This document shows, in pieces, positions 20,382-28,433 of a DNA stretch of 64,000 nucleotides. Each line of letters begins with the position of its first letter. Within the stretch, counting starts at the first letter, position 1. The stretch comes from Paracidovorax avenae ATCC 19860. GTDB lineage: Bacteria > Pseudomonadota > Gammaproteobacteria > Burkholderiales > Burkholderiaceae_C. Under the pieces are notes generated by a model, which was given only the letters and a program-made list of their open reading frames with translations, did not search any database and had not been told where the DNA came from. Location: contig NC_015138.1 of NCBI RefSeq assembly GCF_000176855.2, positions 3,286,001-3,350,000 on the forward strand. The letters are read 5' to 3'. Position numbers and translations under genes: made by a program.

Positions 20382-20816
20382 ATGAGCGCACAGAATTCGC
20401 ACGCACACGCACACGCACATGCCCACGCCGGGCATGACGACCACCACCACGACGACGGCCCGCACAGCACCTTCTCGGGCTACATGGTCGGCTTCGTGCT
20501 GTCGATCATCCTCACGGCCATCCCGTTCTGGCTGGTCATGGCCAAGGTGATCTCCGACCGCAGCACCGCCGTGCTGGTGCTCGGCGCCTTCGCCGTGGTG
20601 CAGATCCTGGTCCACATGGTCTGCTTCCTGCACATGAACGGCAAGGTGGAAGGCGGCTGGACCATGCTGTCCACCATCTTCACCGTGGTGTTCGTGGCCA
20701 TCGCCATCGCCGGCACGCTGTGGGTGATGTTCCACATGAACACGAACATGATGCCGGAGCACAACATGCCCGCATCCACGGCGCCCCTGCCCCCGCCGGT
20801 GAACAACGCGCCCTGA
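20382..20816 (+). CDS. cyoD: Cytochrome bo3 ubiquinol oxidase subunit IV, His-rich
   Basis: Small three-helix subunit IV (144 residues) that aids CuB assembly in the family. The core STFSGYMVGFVLSIILTAIPF and VQILVHMVCFLHMN are typical. Unusual is the N-terminus: after MSAQNS comes a run of alternating His-Ala and then HHHDD, about ten histidines before the first helix, encoded by CACGCA hexamer repeats at 20398–20425. This could bind copper or other metal, but it may be only a low-complexity expansion. Two bases separate it from cyoC. Confidence 0.92.
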   Translation: MSAQNSHAHAHAHAHAGHDDHHHDDGPHSTFSGYMVGFVLSIILTAIPFWLVMAKVISDRSTAVLVLGAFAVVQILVHMVCFLHMNGKVEGGWTMLSTIFTVVFVAIAIAGTLWVMFHMNTNMMPEHNMPASTAPLPPPVNNAP

Positions 20817-20823
20817 CGACGCG

Positions 20824-21672
20824 GTGGCGCAAGGCAGCACGGAGGCCGGCCCGGGCCGGCGCTCCCCCCTCCTGAAGGCGATGCTCATCCTGGTGGGCAT
20901 CGCCTTGTTTCTGGGCTTTCTGGCCCTGGGCACCTGGCAGGTGCAGCGCCGGGCCTGGAAGCTGGCGCTGATCGAGCGCGTGGACCAGCGCGTGCATGCC
21001 GCGCCCGTGCCCCTTCCGCCGCCCGCGCAATGGCCGCAGGTGGACGCCGCCGGCCATGAATACCTCCCCGTCGCGGCCACGGGCCGCTGGCTCTCCGACA
21101 AGACCGTGCTCACGCAGGCCACCACCGACCTCGGCTCGGGCTTCTGGGTGATGACGCCGCTGCAGCAGGCCGATGGCACGCAGGTACTGGTCAACCGCGG
21201 CTTCGTGCCGCAGGACCAGCGCGCGCGCTGGCTGCCGGGCGGCGAAGCGCTCGCCGCCGCGGACGCGGGCGGCGCGCAGGTCTCCGTGCAGGGCCTCCTG
21301 CGCATGAGCGAGCCGGGCGGCAGCCTGTTGCGCGCCAACGACCCCGCCGCGCAGCGCTGGTACTCGCGCGACGTCGCGGCCATCGCCGCCGACCGTCAGT
21401 TGCCGCGCGCCGCGCCGTTCTTCATCGACGCCGGCCTGCCCGCGCAGCGGCCGCCGCAGGTGGTCGCAGAGGGCGCGACCGCCAGCGCCGGCCCCTGGCC
21501 CCGCGCCGGCATGACCGTGATCCGCTTCCCCAACAGCCACCTCGTGTACGCGATCACGTGGTACGGGCTGGCGCTGATGGTTGTCGGCGCGGGCTGGTAT
21601 GTGGCACGCTACGAGTTTCGTCCGCGCGCAGCCGACCGTGCCCACCACCCCTCCGACCGCTCCACACGCTGA
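20824..21672 (+). CDS. SURF1-family oxidase assembly protein
   Basis: Two-helix inner-membrane protein of 282 residues that helps insert haem a/o into terminal oxidases. The N-terminal helix runs into FLALGTWQVQRRAWKLALIERV, the family hallmark, then a periplasmic domain with PVAATGRW, VLVNRGFVP, and the closing helix at VIRFPNSHLVYAITWYGLALM. Start is GTG 20824, seven bases after cyoD, so it is part of the cyo unit. The link to a bo3 rather than an aa3 oxidase is by position. Confidence 0.88.
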   Translation: MAQGSTEAGPGRRSPLLKAMLILVGIALFLGFLALGTWQVQRRAWKLALIERVDQRVHAAPVPLPPPAQWPQVDAAGHEYLPVAATGRWLSDKTVLTQATTDLGSGFWVMTPLQQADGTQVLVNRGFVPQDQRARWLPGGEALAAADAGGAQVSVQGLLRMSEPGGSLLRANDPAAQRWYSRDVAAIAADRQLPRAAPFFIDAGLPAQRPPQVVAEGATASAGPWPRAGMTVIRFPNSHLVYAITWYGLALMVVGAGWYVARYEFRPRAADRAHHPSDRSTR

Positions 21673-23059
21673 TCCCGGCCCGGGCGCCACGCACTCCGCG
21701 GCGCCCGGCGCCAAGCCTCCTGCGGCCGCGCCCGCCGCGCCCTCCGCGCCCTCGGTGCGCAATGCCCGCTACGCGAACGCCGCCGCGGGGCTCAAGAACC
21801 TGCACCAGCTGATCCAGCTGCGCTGGGTGGCCGCCATCGGCCAGGTGTTCACCATCGAGGTCGCCTACTACAGCCTCGGGTTGTCGCTGCCGGTGCGCGA
21901 GATGCTCATGGTCGTGGGCTGCCTGGTGCTGTTCAACCTCGTCAGCCTGCTGCGCTGGCGCACCGGGCACGGCGTGCGCAACGTGGAGCTCTTCCTCGCG
22001 CTGCTCATCGACGTGGCCGTGCTCACGGTGCAGCTCTACCTGAGCGGCGGCACCGGCAATCCGTTCGTCTTCCTCTACCTGCTGCAGATCGCGGTCGGCG
22101 CGGTGCTGCTGCGCGGCGGCTACATCTGGTCGATCGTGGCGATCACCACCGGCTGCTTCGCGGCGCTGTCGCGCTTCAACCTGCCGCTGCCCCTGCCCGC
22201 GGACCTGCACCGGGGCCTGTCCAGCCCCTACCTGCTGGGCCTGCTGGTGTGCTTCCTGATCAACGCGATCCTGGTGGTCATCTTCATCACCCGCATCGAG
22301 CGCAACCTGCGCCAGCGCGATGCGCGCCTCTCGGCGGCGCGCCAGCGGGCCCTGGAGGAAGAGCACATCGTGCGCATGGGCCTGCTGGCCTCGGGCGCGG
22401 CCCACGAACTCGGCACGCCGCTGTCCACCATGGCCGTCATCCTGGGCGACTGGCGGCACGACGAACGGCTTGCCGCCGACCGCATGCTGCAGGACGAGAT
22501 CGCGGAAATGCAGGTCCAGGTGCAGCGCTGCAAGAGCATCGTGAGCGGCATCCTGCTGTCGGCGGGCGAGGCACGCGGCGAGGCCTCCGCGCAGACCACG
22601 GTGCGCACCTTCGTCGATGCGCTCGCGCGGGACTGGCGGGCCACGCGCGCCATCGCCGCATTCGACTACGACAACCGCTTCGGCGCCGACACGCCCATGG
22701 TGTCGGACACCATGCTGCAGCAGATGGTTTTCAATGTGTTGGACAATGCGCGGGACGCCTCGCCCGGCTGGGTGGGCATGGCCGTCGAACGCGATGCCGA
22801 CCTGCTGCGCATCACCGTGACCGATGCAGGCCCCGGGTTCGACCCGGCCATCCTGGCGCGGCTCGGCAAGCCCTACCAGTCGAGCAAGGGGCGCGCGGGG
22901 GGCGGGCTGGGCCTGTTCCTCGCCATGAACGTGGCGCGCACCCTCGGCGGCAGCGTCACGGCCCGCAACCTGCCGGAGCGCGGCGCCGAGGTCAGCATCC
23001 GGCTGCCGCTGTCGGCGGTCGCGCTGCCATCCACCGGACACACACACCATGGACGATGA
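21638..23059 (+). CDS. regB: RegB/PrrB-type redox sensor histidine kinase
   Basis: Membrane kinase with six predicted helices followed by HisKA and HATPase domains. RegB features are present: the quinone-linked GGTGNPF loop (SGGTGNPFVFLYLLQIAVGA), the H-box GAAHELGTPLST and a cysteine 42 residues after the H-box histidine (VQRCKSIV), near where the redox-active Cys265 of Rhodobacter RegB falls. In the family it senses quinone/redox state and controls respiration genes. The start is uncertain: GTG 21638 is chosen, with TTG 21581 and ATG 21599 possible; all overlap the SURF1 gene. Its stop overlaps regA by eleven bases. Confidence 0.88.
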   Translation: MPTTPPTAPHADPGPGATHSAAPGAKPPAAAPAAPSAPSVRNARYANAAAGLKNLHQLIQLRWVAAIGQVFTIEVAYYSLGLSLPVREMLMVVGCLVLFNLVSLLRWRTGHGVRNVELFLALLIDVAVLTVQLYLSGGTGNPFVFLYLLQIAVGAVLLRGGYIWSIVAITTGCFAALSRFNLPLPLPADLHRGLSSPYLLGLLVCFLINAILVVIFITRIERNLRQRDARLSAARQRALEEEHIVRMGLLASGAAHELGTPLSTMAVILGDWRHDERLAADRMLQDEIAEMQVQVQRCKSIVSGILLSAGEARGEASAQTTVRTFVDALARDWRATRAIAAFDYDNRFGADTPMVSDTMLQQMVFNVLDNARDASPGWVGMAVERDADLLRITVTDAGPGFDPAILARLGKPYQSSKGRAGGGLGLFLAMNVARTLGGSVTARNLPERGAEVSIRLPLSAVALPSTGHTHHGR

Positions 23060-23582
23060 ACGCCTGCTGCTGATCGTGGAGGACGACGAAGCCCTCGCCA
23101 GGACCCTGGCGCGCTCGTTCGAGCGCCGCGGCTACCGCGTGCTGCATGCCGACAGCCTGGCCGGCGTGGAAGACCTGCTGCCCCTGCACGAGCCCGGCTA
23201 CGCGGTCGTGGACCTCAAGCTCAAGGGCGAGGCCTCGGGCCTGGCCTGCGTGCAGAAGCTGCATGCCCGCAACCCCGGCATGCGCATCGTGGTGCTGACC
23301 GGCTTCGCGAGCATCGCCACGGCGGTGGAAGCGGTGAAGCTCGGCGCCTGCCATTACCTCGCCAAGCCCTCCAACACCGACGACATCGAGACCGCCTTCG
23401 GCCTTTCCGAAGGCAACACCGAGGTGGAACTCACCAACCGGTCCAGCTCCATCAAAACCCTGGAGTGGGAGCGCATCCACGAGGTGCTGGCCGAGACGGA
23501 CTTCAACATCTCCGAGGCCGCGCGCCGCCTCGGCATGCACCGCCGCACGCTCACCCGCAAGCTCGGCAAGCAGCGCGTGTGA
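23049..23582 (+). CDS. regA: RegA/PrrA-type response regulator
   Basis: Partner of the upstream kinase, 177 residues. The receiver domain has the acidic pair in IVEDDEALARTL, phospho-acceptor aspartate in YAVVDLKLKGEASGL, the switch threonine in VLTGFAS and the lysine in YLAKPS. The C-terminal Fis-type helix-turn-helix FNISEAARRLGMHRRTLTRKL is nearly diagnostic of the RegA/PrrA/ActR group, which controls oxidases, photosynthesis or anaerobic respiration by redox. Position after cyoABCD–SURF1 suggests the oxidase is a target. Confidence 0.92.
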   Translation: MDDERLLLIVEDDEALARTLARSFERRGYRVLHADSLAGVEDLLPLHEPGYAVVDLKLKGEASGLACVQKLHARNPGMRIVVLTGFASIATAVEAVKLGACHYLAKPSNTDDIETAFGLSEGNTEVELTNRSSSIKTLEWERIHEVLAETDFNISEAARRLGMHRRTLTRKLGKQRV

Positions 23583-23619
23583 CCAGCCTGCCGCGCCCGG
23601 CGCATTGCCGGCGCGCGCA

Positions 23620-24387
23620 CTACCCGAACAGCATGCCCAGGCCGAGTGCCAGCAGCCCCGCCATCAAGCAACGGCGGAAGGCCTCCGGCGACAGGTAACT
23701 GCGCAGGCGGCCGCCCAGTGCCATGCCGGCCAGTGCCGGCGCGAGCAGCAGCACCGAGCCGGCCAGCGTGGCAGCCGGCAACCGGGCCTGCGATGCCATG
23801 CCCGCGCCCAGCGCGAGCGTGGACACCGTGAAACACAAACCCATCGCCCGCACCAGCGCGTCGCGCTGCAGGCCCAGCGCCTGCAGGTAGGGAACGGCCG
23901 GCACCACGAACACGCCCGTCGCCGCGGTGACCACGCCCGTGGCAGCCCCGACGGCGAACCCGAGCACATGGCACGCCCTGCCTGCCCTGGCCGGCAGCCG
24001 CGCGCCCGACAGCGACCAGCCCGCATAGGCGACGAGTGCCGCCCCCAGCGCCATGCGAGCGCCCGCCCCCTGCGGCGGGCCCAGCCACCATGCGCCCAGC
24101 CAGGTGCCGGCGCAGATGCCGGCCTGCAGCCCGGCATGCCGACGCAGCAGCGCGGGCGCCTCGCGCCAGTTCCCCATCTGCCAGATATTGGTCGCGAGCG
24201 AAGGCACCACCAGCAGCGCCGCGGCCTGCGCGGGCGACATCCAGAGCGCGAGCAGCGCCATGGACACGGTGGGCAGCCCGAGCCCGACCACGCCCTTCAC
24301 CAGGCCCGCCAGCACGAACACCAGTATCGCCGCCAGCGCGGCGGGCGCCGTGCCACCCCACGCCTGCATCCATCCCGCTTCCGCCAT
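23620..24387 (-). CDS. TauE/SafE-family sulfite/organosulfonate exporter
   Basis: Integral membrane protein, 255 residues, about eight helices. AGLVKGVVGLGLPTVSMALLALWM is the first TauE/SafE repeat motif and CHVLGFAVGAATGVVTAATGVFVVPAVPYLQALGL the second, giving the inverted two-repeat layout. Family members export sulfite, sulfoacetate or other sulfur-containing anions; substrate not assigned here. AAGGAG precedes the start. It diverges from a LysR regulator, the normal pairing for regulator and target. Confidence 0.88.
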   Translation of the reverse strand: MAEAGWMQAWGGTAPAALAAILVFVLAGLVKGVVGLGLPTVSMALLALWMSPAQAAALLVVPSLATNIWQMGNWREAPALLRRHAGLQAGICAGTWLGAWWLGPPQGAGARMALGAALVAYAGWSLSGARLPARAGRACHVLGFAVGAATGVVTAATGVFVVPAVPYLQALGLQRDALVRAMGLCFTVSTLALGAGMASQARLPAATLAGSVLLLAPALAGMALGGRLRSYLSPEAFRRCLMAGLLALGLGMLFG

Positions 24388-24583
24388 GCTTCGCTCCTTC
24401 TGTTACCGCCCATCCGTGCGCCATGGCACCGTGGCGCGGCGCCGGCCGGAACCACCGGGCCAGGCTCCGCTCCAGGCACCTGCAGCGATTCTGGGAGCCG
24501 CCGCCGCCGGGCACCATGCGGATGTTCCGTGTCCAGCCTTCGGATTTTCCGGAGCCAGAACACCACCTGTGGTAGCGTGCCGC

Positions 24584-25501
24584 ATGCGCTTCGACCTGAC
24601 GGACCTGCGGCTCTTCCTCCACGTGCACGAGGCCGGCACGATCACGGCGGGCGCGGAGCGGGCGCACCTGGCGCTGGCGTCGGCCAGCGAGCGGCTGCTC
24701 GCGATGGAGCAGGCCCTCGGCGCGCCGCTGCTGGAGCGGGGCCGGCGCGGGGTGCGCGCCACCCCGGCCGGACAGACGCTGGCGCACCACGCGCGCATCG
24801 TGCTGCAGCAGGTGGAGCAACTGCGTGGCGAACTCGGCGCGCACGGCAGCGGCCTGGCAGGCCATGTGCGGCTGCTCTGCAACACCTCCGCCATGAGCGA
24901 GCACCTGCCCGCACCGCTGGCGGCCTTCCTGGCGGCGCATCCGCGCATCGCGGTGGATGCGCAGGAACGCTCCAGCGACAACGTGGCCGACGGCGTGCGC
25001 GACGGCCTGTGCGACATCGGCATCGCCTCGCGCTCCGCCGACCTCCTGGGCCTAGCGGTTGTTCCGTTCGTGGCCGACCCGCTGGATCTCGTGGTGCCCC
25101 GCGGCCACCCGCTGGCCGGCCGCACCCGCATCGCGCTAGCGGATGCAGCGCAGGAGGACTTCGCCGGCCTGCCGGACGACAGCGCGCTGCAGGCCCATCT
25201 TGCCCGCCAGGCGCGGCGCCAGGGCCAGCGGCTGCGCTACCGCGCCCGCCTGCAGCACGTCGATGCCGTGTGCCGCCTCGTGGGGCTGGGCGCGGGCCTC
25301 GTGGCCATCGTGCCGCGCGCGGCGGCGGTGCGCCTGGCCCGGTCCACCGGCATCCGGCGCGTGGCGCTGTCGGACGCCTGGGCCGCGCGGGAACTGGTGC
25401 TGTGCGTGCGCGCGGACGACGGCGGGGCGCCGGGCGCCCTGCCCCGGCATGCCCGCGCGCTGCTGGACCACCTTGCCGGATGGCGCGGGGCGGGCGGCTG
25501 A
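24584..25501 (+). CDS. LysR-family transcriptional regulator
   Basis: 305-residue regulator with the N-terminal winged helix (LTDLRLFLHVHEAGTITAGA, then LALASASERLLAMEQALGAPLLERGRRGVRAT) and a periplasmic-binding-type effector domain from about residue 90. It is divergent from the TauE/SafE exporter with about 196 bp between the starts and probably controls it. Effector unknown. ATG 24584 puts the helix-turn-helix at the usual distance from the N-terminus. Confidence 0.9.
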   Translation: MRFDLTDLRLFLHVHEAGTITAGAERAHLALASASERLLAMEQALGAPLLERGRRGVRATPAGQTLAHHARIVLQQVEQLRGELGAHGSGLAGHVRLLCNTSAMSEHLPAPLAAFLAAHPRIAVDAQERSSDNVADGVRDGLCDIGIASRSADLLGLAVVPFVADPLDLVVPRGHPLAGRTRIALADAAQEDFAGLPDDSALQAHLARQARRQGQRLRYRARLQHVDAVCRLVGLGAGLVAIVPRAAAVRLARSTGIRRVALSDAWAARELVLCVRADDGGAPGALPRHARALLDHLAGWRGAGG

Positions 25502-25589
25502 GGACAAAGCCTGAGCCAGGTCAAGGAGCGCATCGCGGCCGGGCGCCACAATCGCGCGCTCCGCCGCGCCCTGCCTCGACATCCTCCCC

Positions 25590-26996
25590 ATGACGCTCCG
25601 CCCGCCCGAACTGCTGCTGCCCGCCGGCTCCCTCGACAGGATGCGCACGGCCTACGATTTCGGCGCCGACGCCGTCTATGCGGGCCAGCCGCGCTATTCC
25701 CTGCGCGCGCGCAACAACGAATTCCGGCTCGAGCAGATCGGCCAGGGCATCCGCGAGGCGCATGCGCGCGGCCGCAAGTTCTTCGTGACCAGCAACCTGC
25801 TGCCGCACGACGACAAGGTGCGCACCTACCTGCGCGACATCGAGCCGGTGATCGCCCTGGGGCCCGACGCGCTCATCATGGCCGACCCGGGCCTCATCAT
25901 GCTGGTGCGCGAGCGCTGGCCCGGGATGCCCATCCACCTCTCGGTGCAGGCCAACACGGTGAACGCGATGGCGGTGAAGTTCTGGCAGCGCATGGGCCTG
26001 GCGCGCATCATCCTCTCGCGCGAGCTGAGCCTGGACGAGATCGAGGGCATCCGGCAGCAGTGCCCGGACATCGAGCTGGAGGTGTTTGTGCACGGCGCGC
26101 TGTGCATCGCCTACTCCGGCCGGTGCCTGCTTTCGGGCTACTTCAACCGGCGCGATGCCAACCAGGGCACCTGCACCAATGCCTGCCGCTGGAGCTATGC
26201 GGCATCGCCGGGCACGGACGCGACCGACAGCGGCGAAATCCGGCCGCTGCCGCTGGACGGCGGCTTCGATCCCCAGGCGGAGCAGGCAAGGGCCGACGGC
26301 ACCTTCGCGGCCTGCGGCGGCGCAACCCGCCATCCGCTGGCCGACCACACCTACCTGCTCGAAGAGAAGGAACGCCCGGGCGAGCTGCTGCCGGTGATGG
26401 AAGACGAGCACGGCACCTACATCCTCAACAGCCGCGACCTGCGCGCCGTGGAGCACGTGCGCCGGCTCGTGGCCATCGGCGTGGATTCCCTCAAGATCGA
26501 AGGCCGCACGAAGAGCCGCTACTACGTGGCGCGCACCGCCCAGGTGTACCGCCGTGCCATCGACGACGCGGTGGCGGGCCGGGATTTCGATCCGTCGATG
26601 CTTACCGAACTCGACGGACTGGCCCACCGCGGCTACACGGCCGGCTTCCTGCAGCGCAGGCCGGCGCAGGACCTGCAGAACTACGACACCGGCAGCTCAC
26701 GGCCCGTGCGCAGCCTGTTCGTGGGCGAGGTGGTGGCCTGCGGCGACGGCTGGGCCGAGGTGGAGACCAAGAACCGCTTCGCGGTGGGCGACCAGTTGGA
26801 AATCATCCACCCCGCGGGCAACCGCACGGTCTGCCTGGAACACATGCAGGCGGCGGAGAGCGGCGAACCGCTGCAGGTGGCCGCAGGCAGCCCGCTGCGC
26901 GTGCGCATTCCGCTGGAAGGCCCGGCGGACGGCGCGATGCTCGCGCGCATCCTCGATCCGGCCGCCACCGCGGAGCCTGCACAGGCGCAGCCCTGA
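25590..26996 (+). CDS. trhP: U32-family protein TrhP (YegQ)-like
   Basis: 468-residue peptidase-U32-fold protein. PELLLPAGSLDRMRTAYDFGADAVYAGQPRYSLRA opens the domain; the cysteine-rich signature is SGRCLLSGYFNRRDANQGTCTNACRW with further conserved SLKIEGRTKSRYYVARTAQVYR. In E. coli YegQ/TrhP takes part in prephenate-dependent 5-hydroxylation of wobble uridine in tRNA; protease activity is doubtful for this branch. The C-terminal beta-barrel begins about residue 375. Length fits YegQ (about 450). Monocistronic, ending 16 bp from the convergent next gene. Confidence 0.85.
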   Translation: MTLRPPELLLPAGSLDRMRTAYDFGADAVYAGQPRYSLRARNNEFRLEQIGQGIREAHARGRKFFVTSNLLPHDDKVRTYLRDIEPVIALGPDALIMADPGLIMLVRERWPGMPIHLSVQANTVNAMAVKFWQRMGLARIILSRELSLDEIEGIRQQCPDIELEVFVHGALCIAYSGRCLLSGYFNRRDANQGTCTNACRWSYAASPGTDATDSGEIRPLPLDGGFDPQAEQARADGTFAACGGATRHPLADHTYLLEEKERPGELLPVMEDEHGTYILNSRDLRAVEHVRRLVAIGVDSLKIEGRTKSRYYVARTAQVYRRAIDDAVAGRDFDPSMLTELDGLAHRGYTAGFLQRRPAQDLQNYDTGSSRPVRSLFVGEVVACGDGWAEVETKNRFAVGDQLEIIHPAGNRTVCLEHMQAAESGEPLQVAAGSPLRVRIPLEGPADGAMLARILDPAATAEPAQAQP

Positions 26997-27012
26997 CGGC
27001 GCGCGGGCAGGG

Positions 27013-27444
27013 TCACGCCGTGCGCGGCTGCCGCGCCCCGAAGCCGGCCGTGTCCTGGTGGCGCAGCCCCATCCACTGCAGGTCGGCCAGTACCAGCGCG
27101 AAGACGCCCTGGGCCACGAGCCAGGCGACGCCCTGGCTTGGCAAGTCCCACGGGCCGGCAAAGGCCAGGGCGATGCAGCCCACCGCCCACCCCAGGTTGC
27201 CGACCGCCAGCAGCAGGATCAGCGCCCGCGGCATGGCTGGCCGGGTTGCGATGACTGCGGCAACCGCAGCATAGGCCAGCAGGAACCACCCGGTGGCGGA
27301 GACCAGCGCGGCAGGCAGGCCGGTGGCGGCGCCGAGCGGCCCGGCGGTAGCGCACTGCACCGCACCGGCTGCCGCGCACCCGGCAGCGTCTGCCCAGAGA
27401 ACGCGGGGAAGGAAACGGGGGGAGGCGAAGAGGGAGAGAGACAT
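27013..27444 (-). CDS. Four-helix membrane protein of unknown function
   Basis: 143-residue hydrophobic protein with four predicted helices and no family I can name. The C-terminal tail (RHQDTAGFGARQPRTA) is polar. Start ATG 27444 has AAGGAG at good spacing; an in-frame upstream start at 27480 lacks one. It diverges from the XRE regulator, and a perfect inverted repeat lies between them, so it is a plausible regulatory target. Confidence 0.7.
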   Translation of the reverse strand: MSLSLFASPRFLPRVLWADAAGCAAAGAVQCATAGPLGAATGLPAALVSATGWFLLAYAAVAAVIATRPAMPRALILLLAVGNLGWAVGCIALAFAGPWDLPSQGVAWLVAQGVFALVLADLQWMGLRHQDTAGFGARQPRTA

Positions 27445-27502
27445 GGAAGGCTCCTTGGGTGATGGAAGAGGAGACCGCATGGTCCGTCCGCTCCCCCCGC
27501 GG

Positions 27503-27527
27503 GTCCATGACCCGGGAGGTCATGGAC
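27503..27527. promoter_or_regulatory. 10-bp-arm inverted repeat, likely XRE operator
   Basis: GTCCATGACC at 27503–27512 and GGTCATGGAC at 27518–27527 are perfect complements around a 5-bp spacer. It lies between the divergent membrane protein and XRE genes. A dimeric site here argues that the regulator starts downstream (27549 or 27558) rather than at an upstream in-frame ATG. Binding by the neighbouring regulator is inferred. Confidence 0.65.
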
Positions 27528-27557
27528 CGCATGCGCCGCGCCGATACGATGCCCACC

Positions 27558-28421
27558 ATGACCTCCGCCCATGAAGCCGGCCCCCACCGGTCCGTACGTC
27601 CCTCCCCGGTCCCCGGCACGCATTCGCCCTTCGGGGACCACCTGCGCCACTGGCGCCGGCAGCGCCGGCTGAGCCAGCAGGACCTGGCGCTCGAGGCGGA
27701 GGTGTCCACGCGCCACCTGAGCTGCGTGGAAACGGGCCGCGCCGCACCCAGCCGCGACATGGTGCTGCGGCTGGCCGAACGCCTGTCCGTCCCCCTGCGC
27801 GAACGCAACGCCCTGCTGGTCGCCGCCGGCTTCGCGCCCATGTACGCGGCGCGCGGGCTGGACCATCCCGACATGCGCGCCGCGCGCGAGGCCGTCGATC
27901 TCGTGCTGCGCGGCCATGAACCCTACCCGGCCCTCGCGGTGGACCGCCACTGGAACATGGTCGCTGCCAACGCGGTGGTGCCGCTGTTGCTGCAGGGGGT
28001 GGCGGGACACCTGCTGGCACCGCCCGTGAACGTGCTCCGGCTGTCCCTGCACCCCGAGGGCCTGGGGCCGCGGCTGGCCAATGCCGCGGCCTGGAAGGCG
28101 CATCTGCTGCACCGCCTGGACCAGCAGATCGCGGCGCACGGCGATGCGCCGCTGCAGGCACTGCGGGATGAACTCGCCGGCTACCCGGTAGAGCCCTCGC
28201 CTCCGGACGACACCGGGACGGCGGCATGGTCCGCGCCCGGGGCAGCCATCGCCCTGCCGCTGCGCCTGCGCACCGCCGCCGGCATCCTGTCCTTCATCAC
28301 CACGATCACCGTGTTCGGCACGCCGGTGGACGTCACGCTGCAGGAACTCGCCGTGGAGTCGTTCTTTCCGGCGGACGATGCCACGCGCCAGGCGCTGGCG
28401 CGCCTGGCGGCCGGGACCTGA
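27558..28421 (+). CDS. XRE-family regulator with MmyB-like ligand domain
   Basis: About 287 residues. An N-terminal lambda-repressor-type helix-turn-helix (FGDHLRHWRRQRRLSQQDLALEAEVSTRHLSCVETGRAAPS) is followed by an MmyB-type C-terminal domain (HEPYPALAVDRHWNMVAANAVVPLLL and VTLQELAVESFFPADDATR), thought to bind fatty-acid-like or aromatic ligands. Start chosen at ATG 27558 (alternatives 27549 and, less likely, 27459) because the inverted repeat sits upstream. It probably regulates itself and the divergent membrane protein. It ends 12 bp from the convergent sbmA stop. Confidence 0.85.
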   Translation: MTSAHEAGPHRSVRPSPVPGTHSPFGDHLRHWRRQRRLSQQDLALEAEVSTRHLSCVETGRAAPSRDMVLRLAERLSVPLRERNALLVAAGFAPMYAARGLDHPDMRAAREAVDLVLRGHEPYPALAVDRHWNMVAANAVVPLLLQGVAGHLLAPPVNVLRLSLHPEGLGPRLANAAAWKAHLLHRLDQQIAAHGDAPLQALRDELAGYPVEPSPPDDTGTAAWSAPGAAIALPLRLRTAAGILSFITTITVFGTPVDVTLQELAVESFFPADDATRQALARLAAGT

Positions 28422-28433
28422 CCGCAGGCCCGG

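Noticed and set aside
20398..20425. Short CACGCA tandem array that looks like a microsatellite or mini CRISPR
   Set aside because: It is in frame inside cyoD and encodes the His-Ala run; units are six bases with no spacers.
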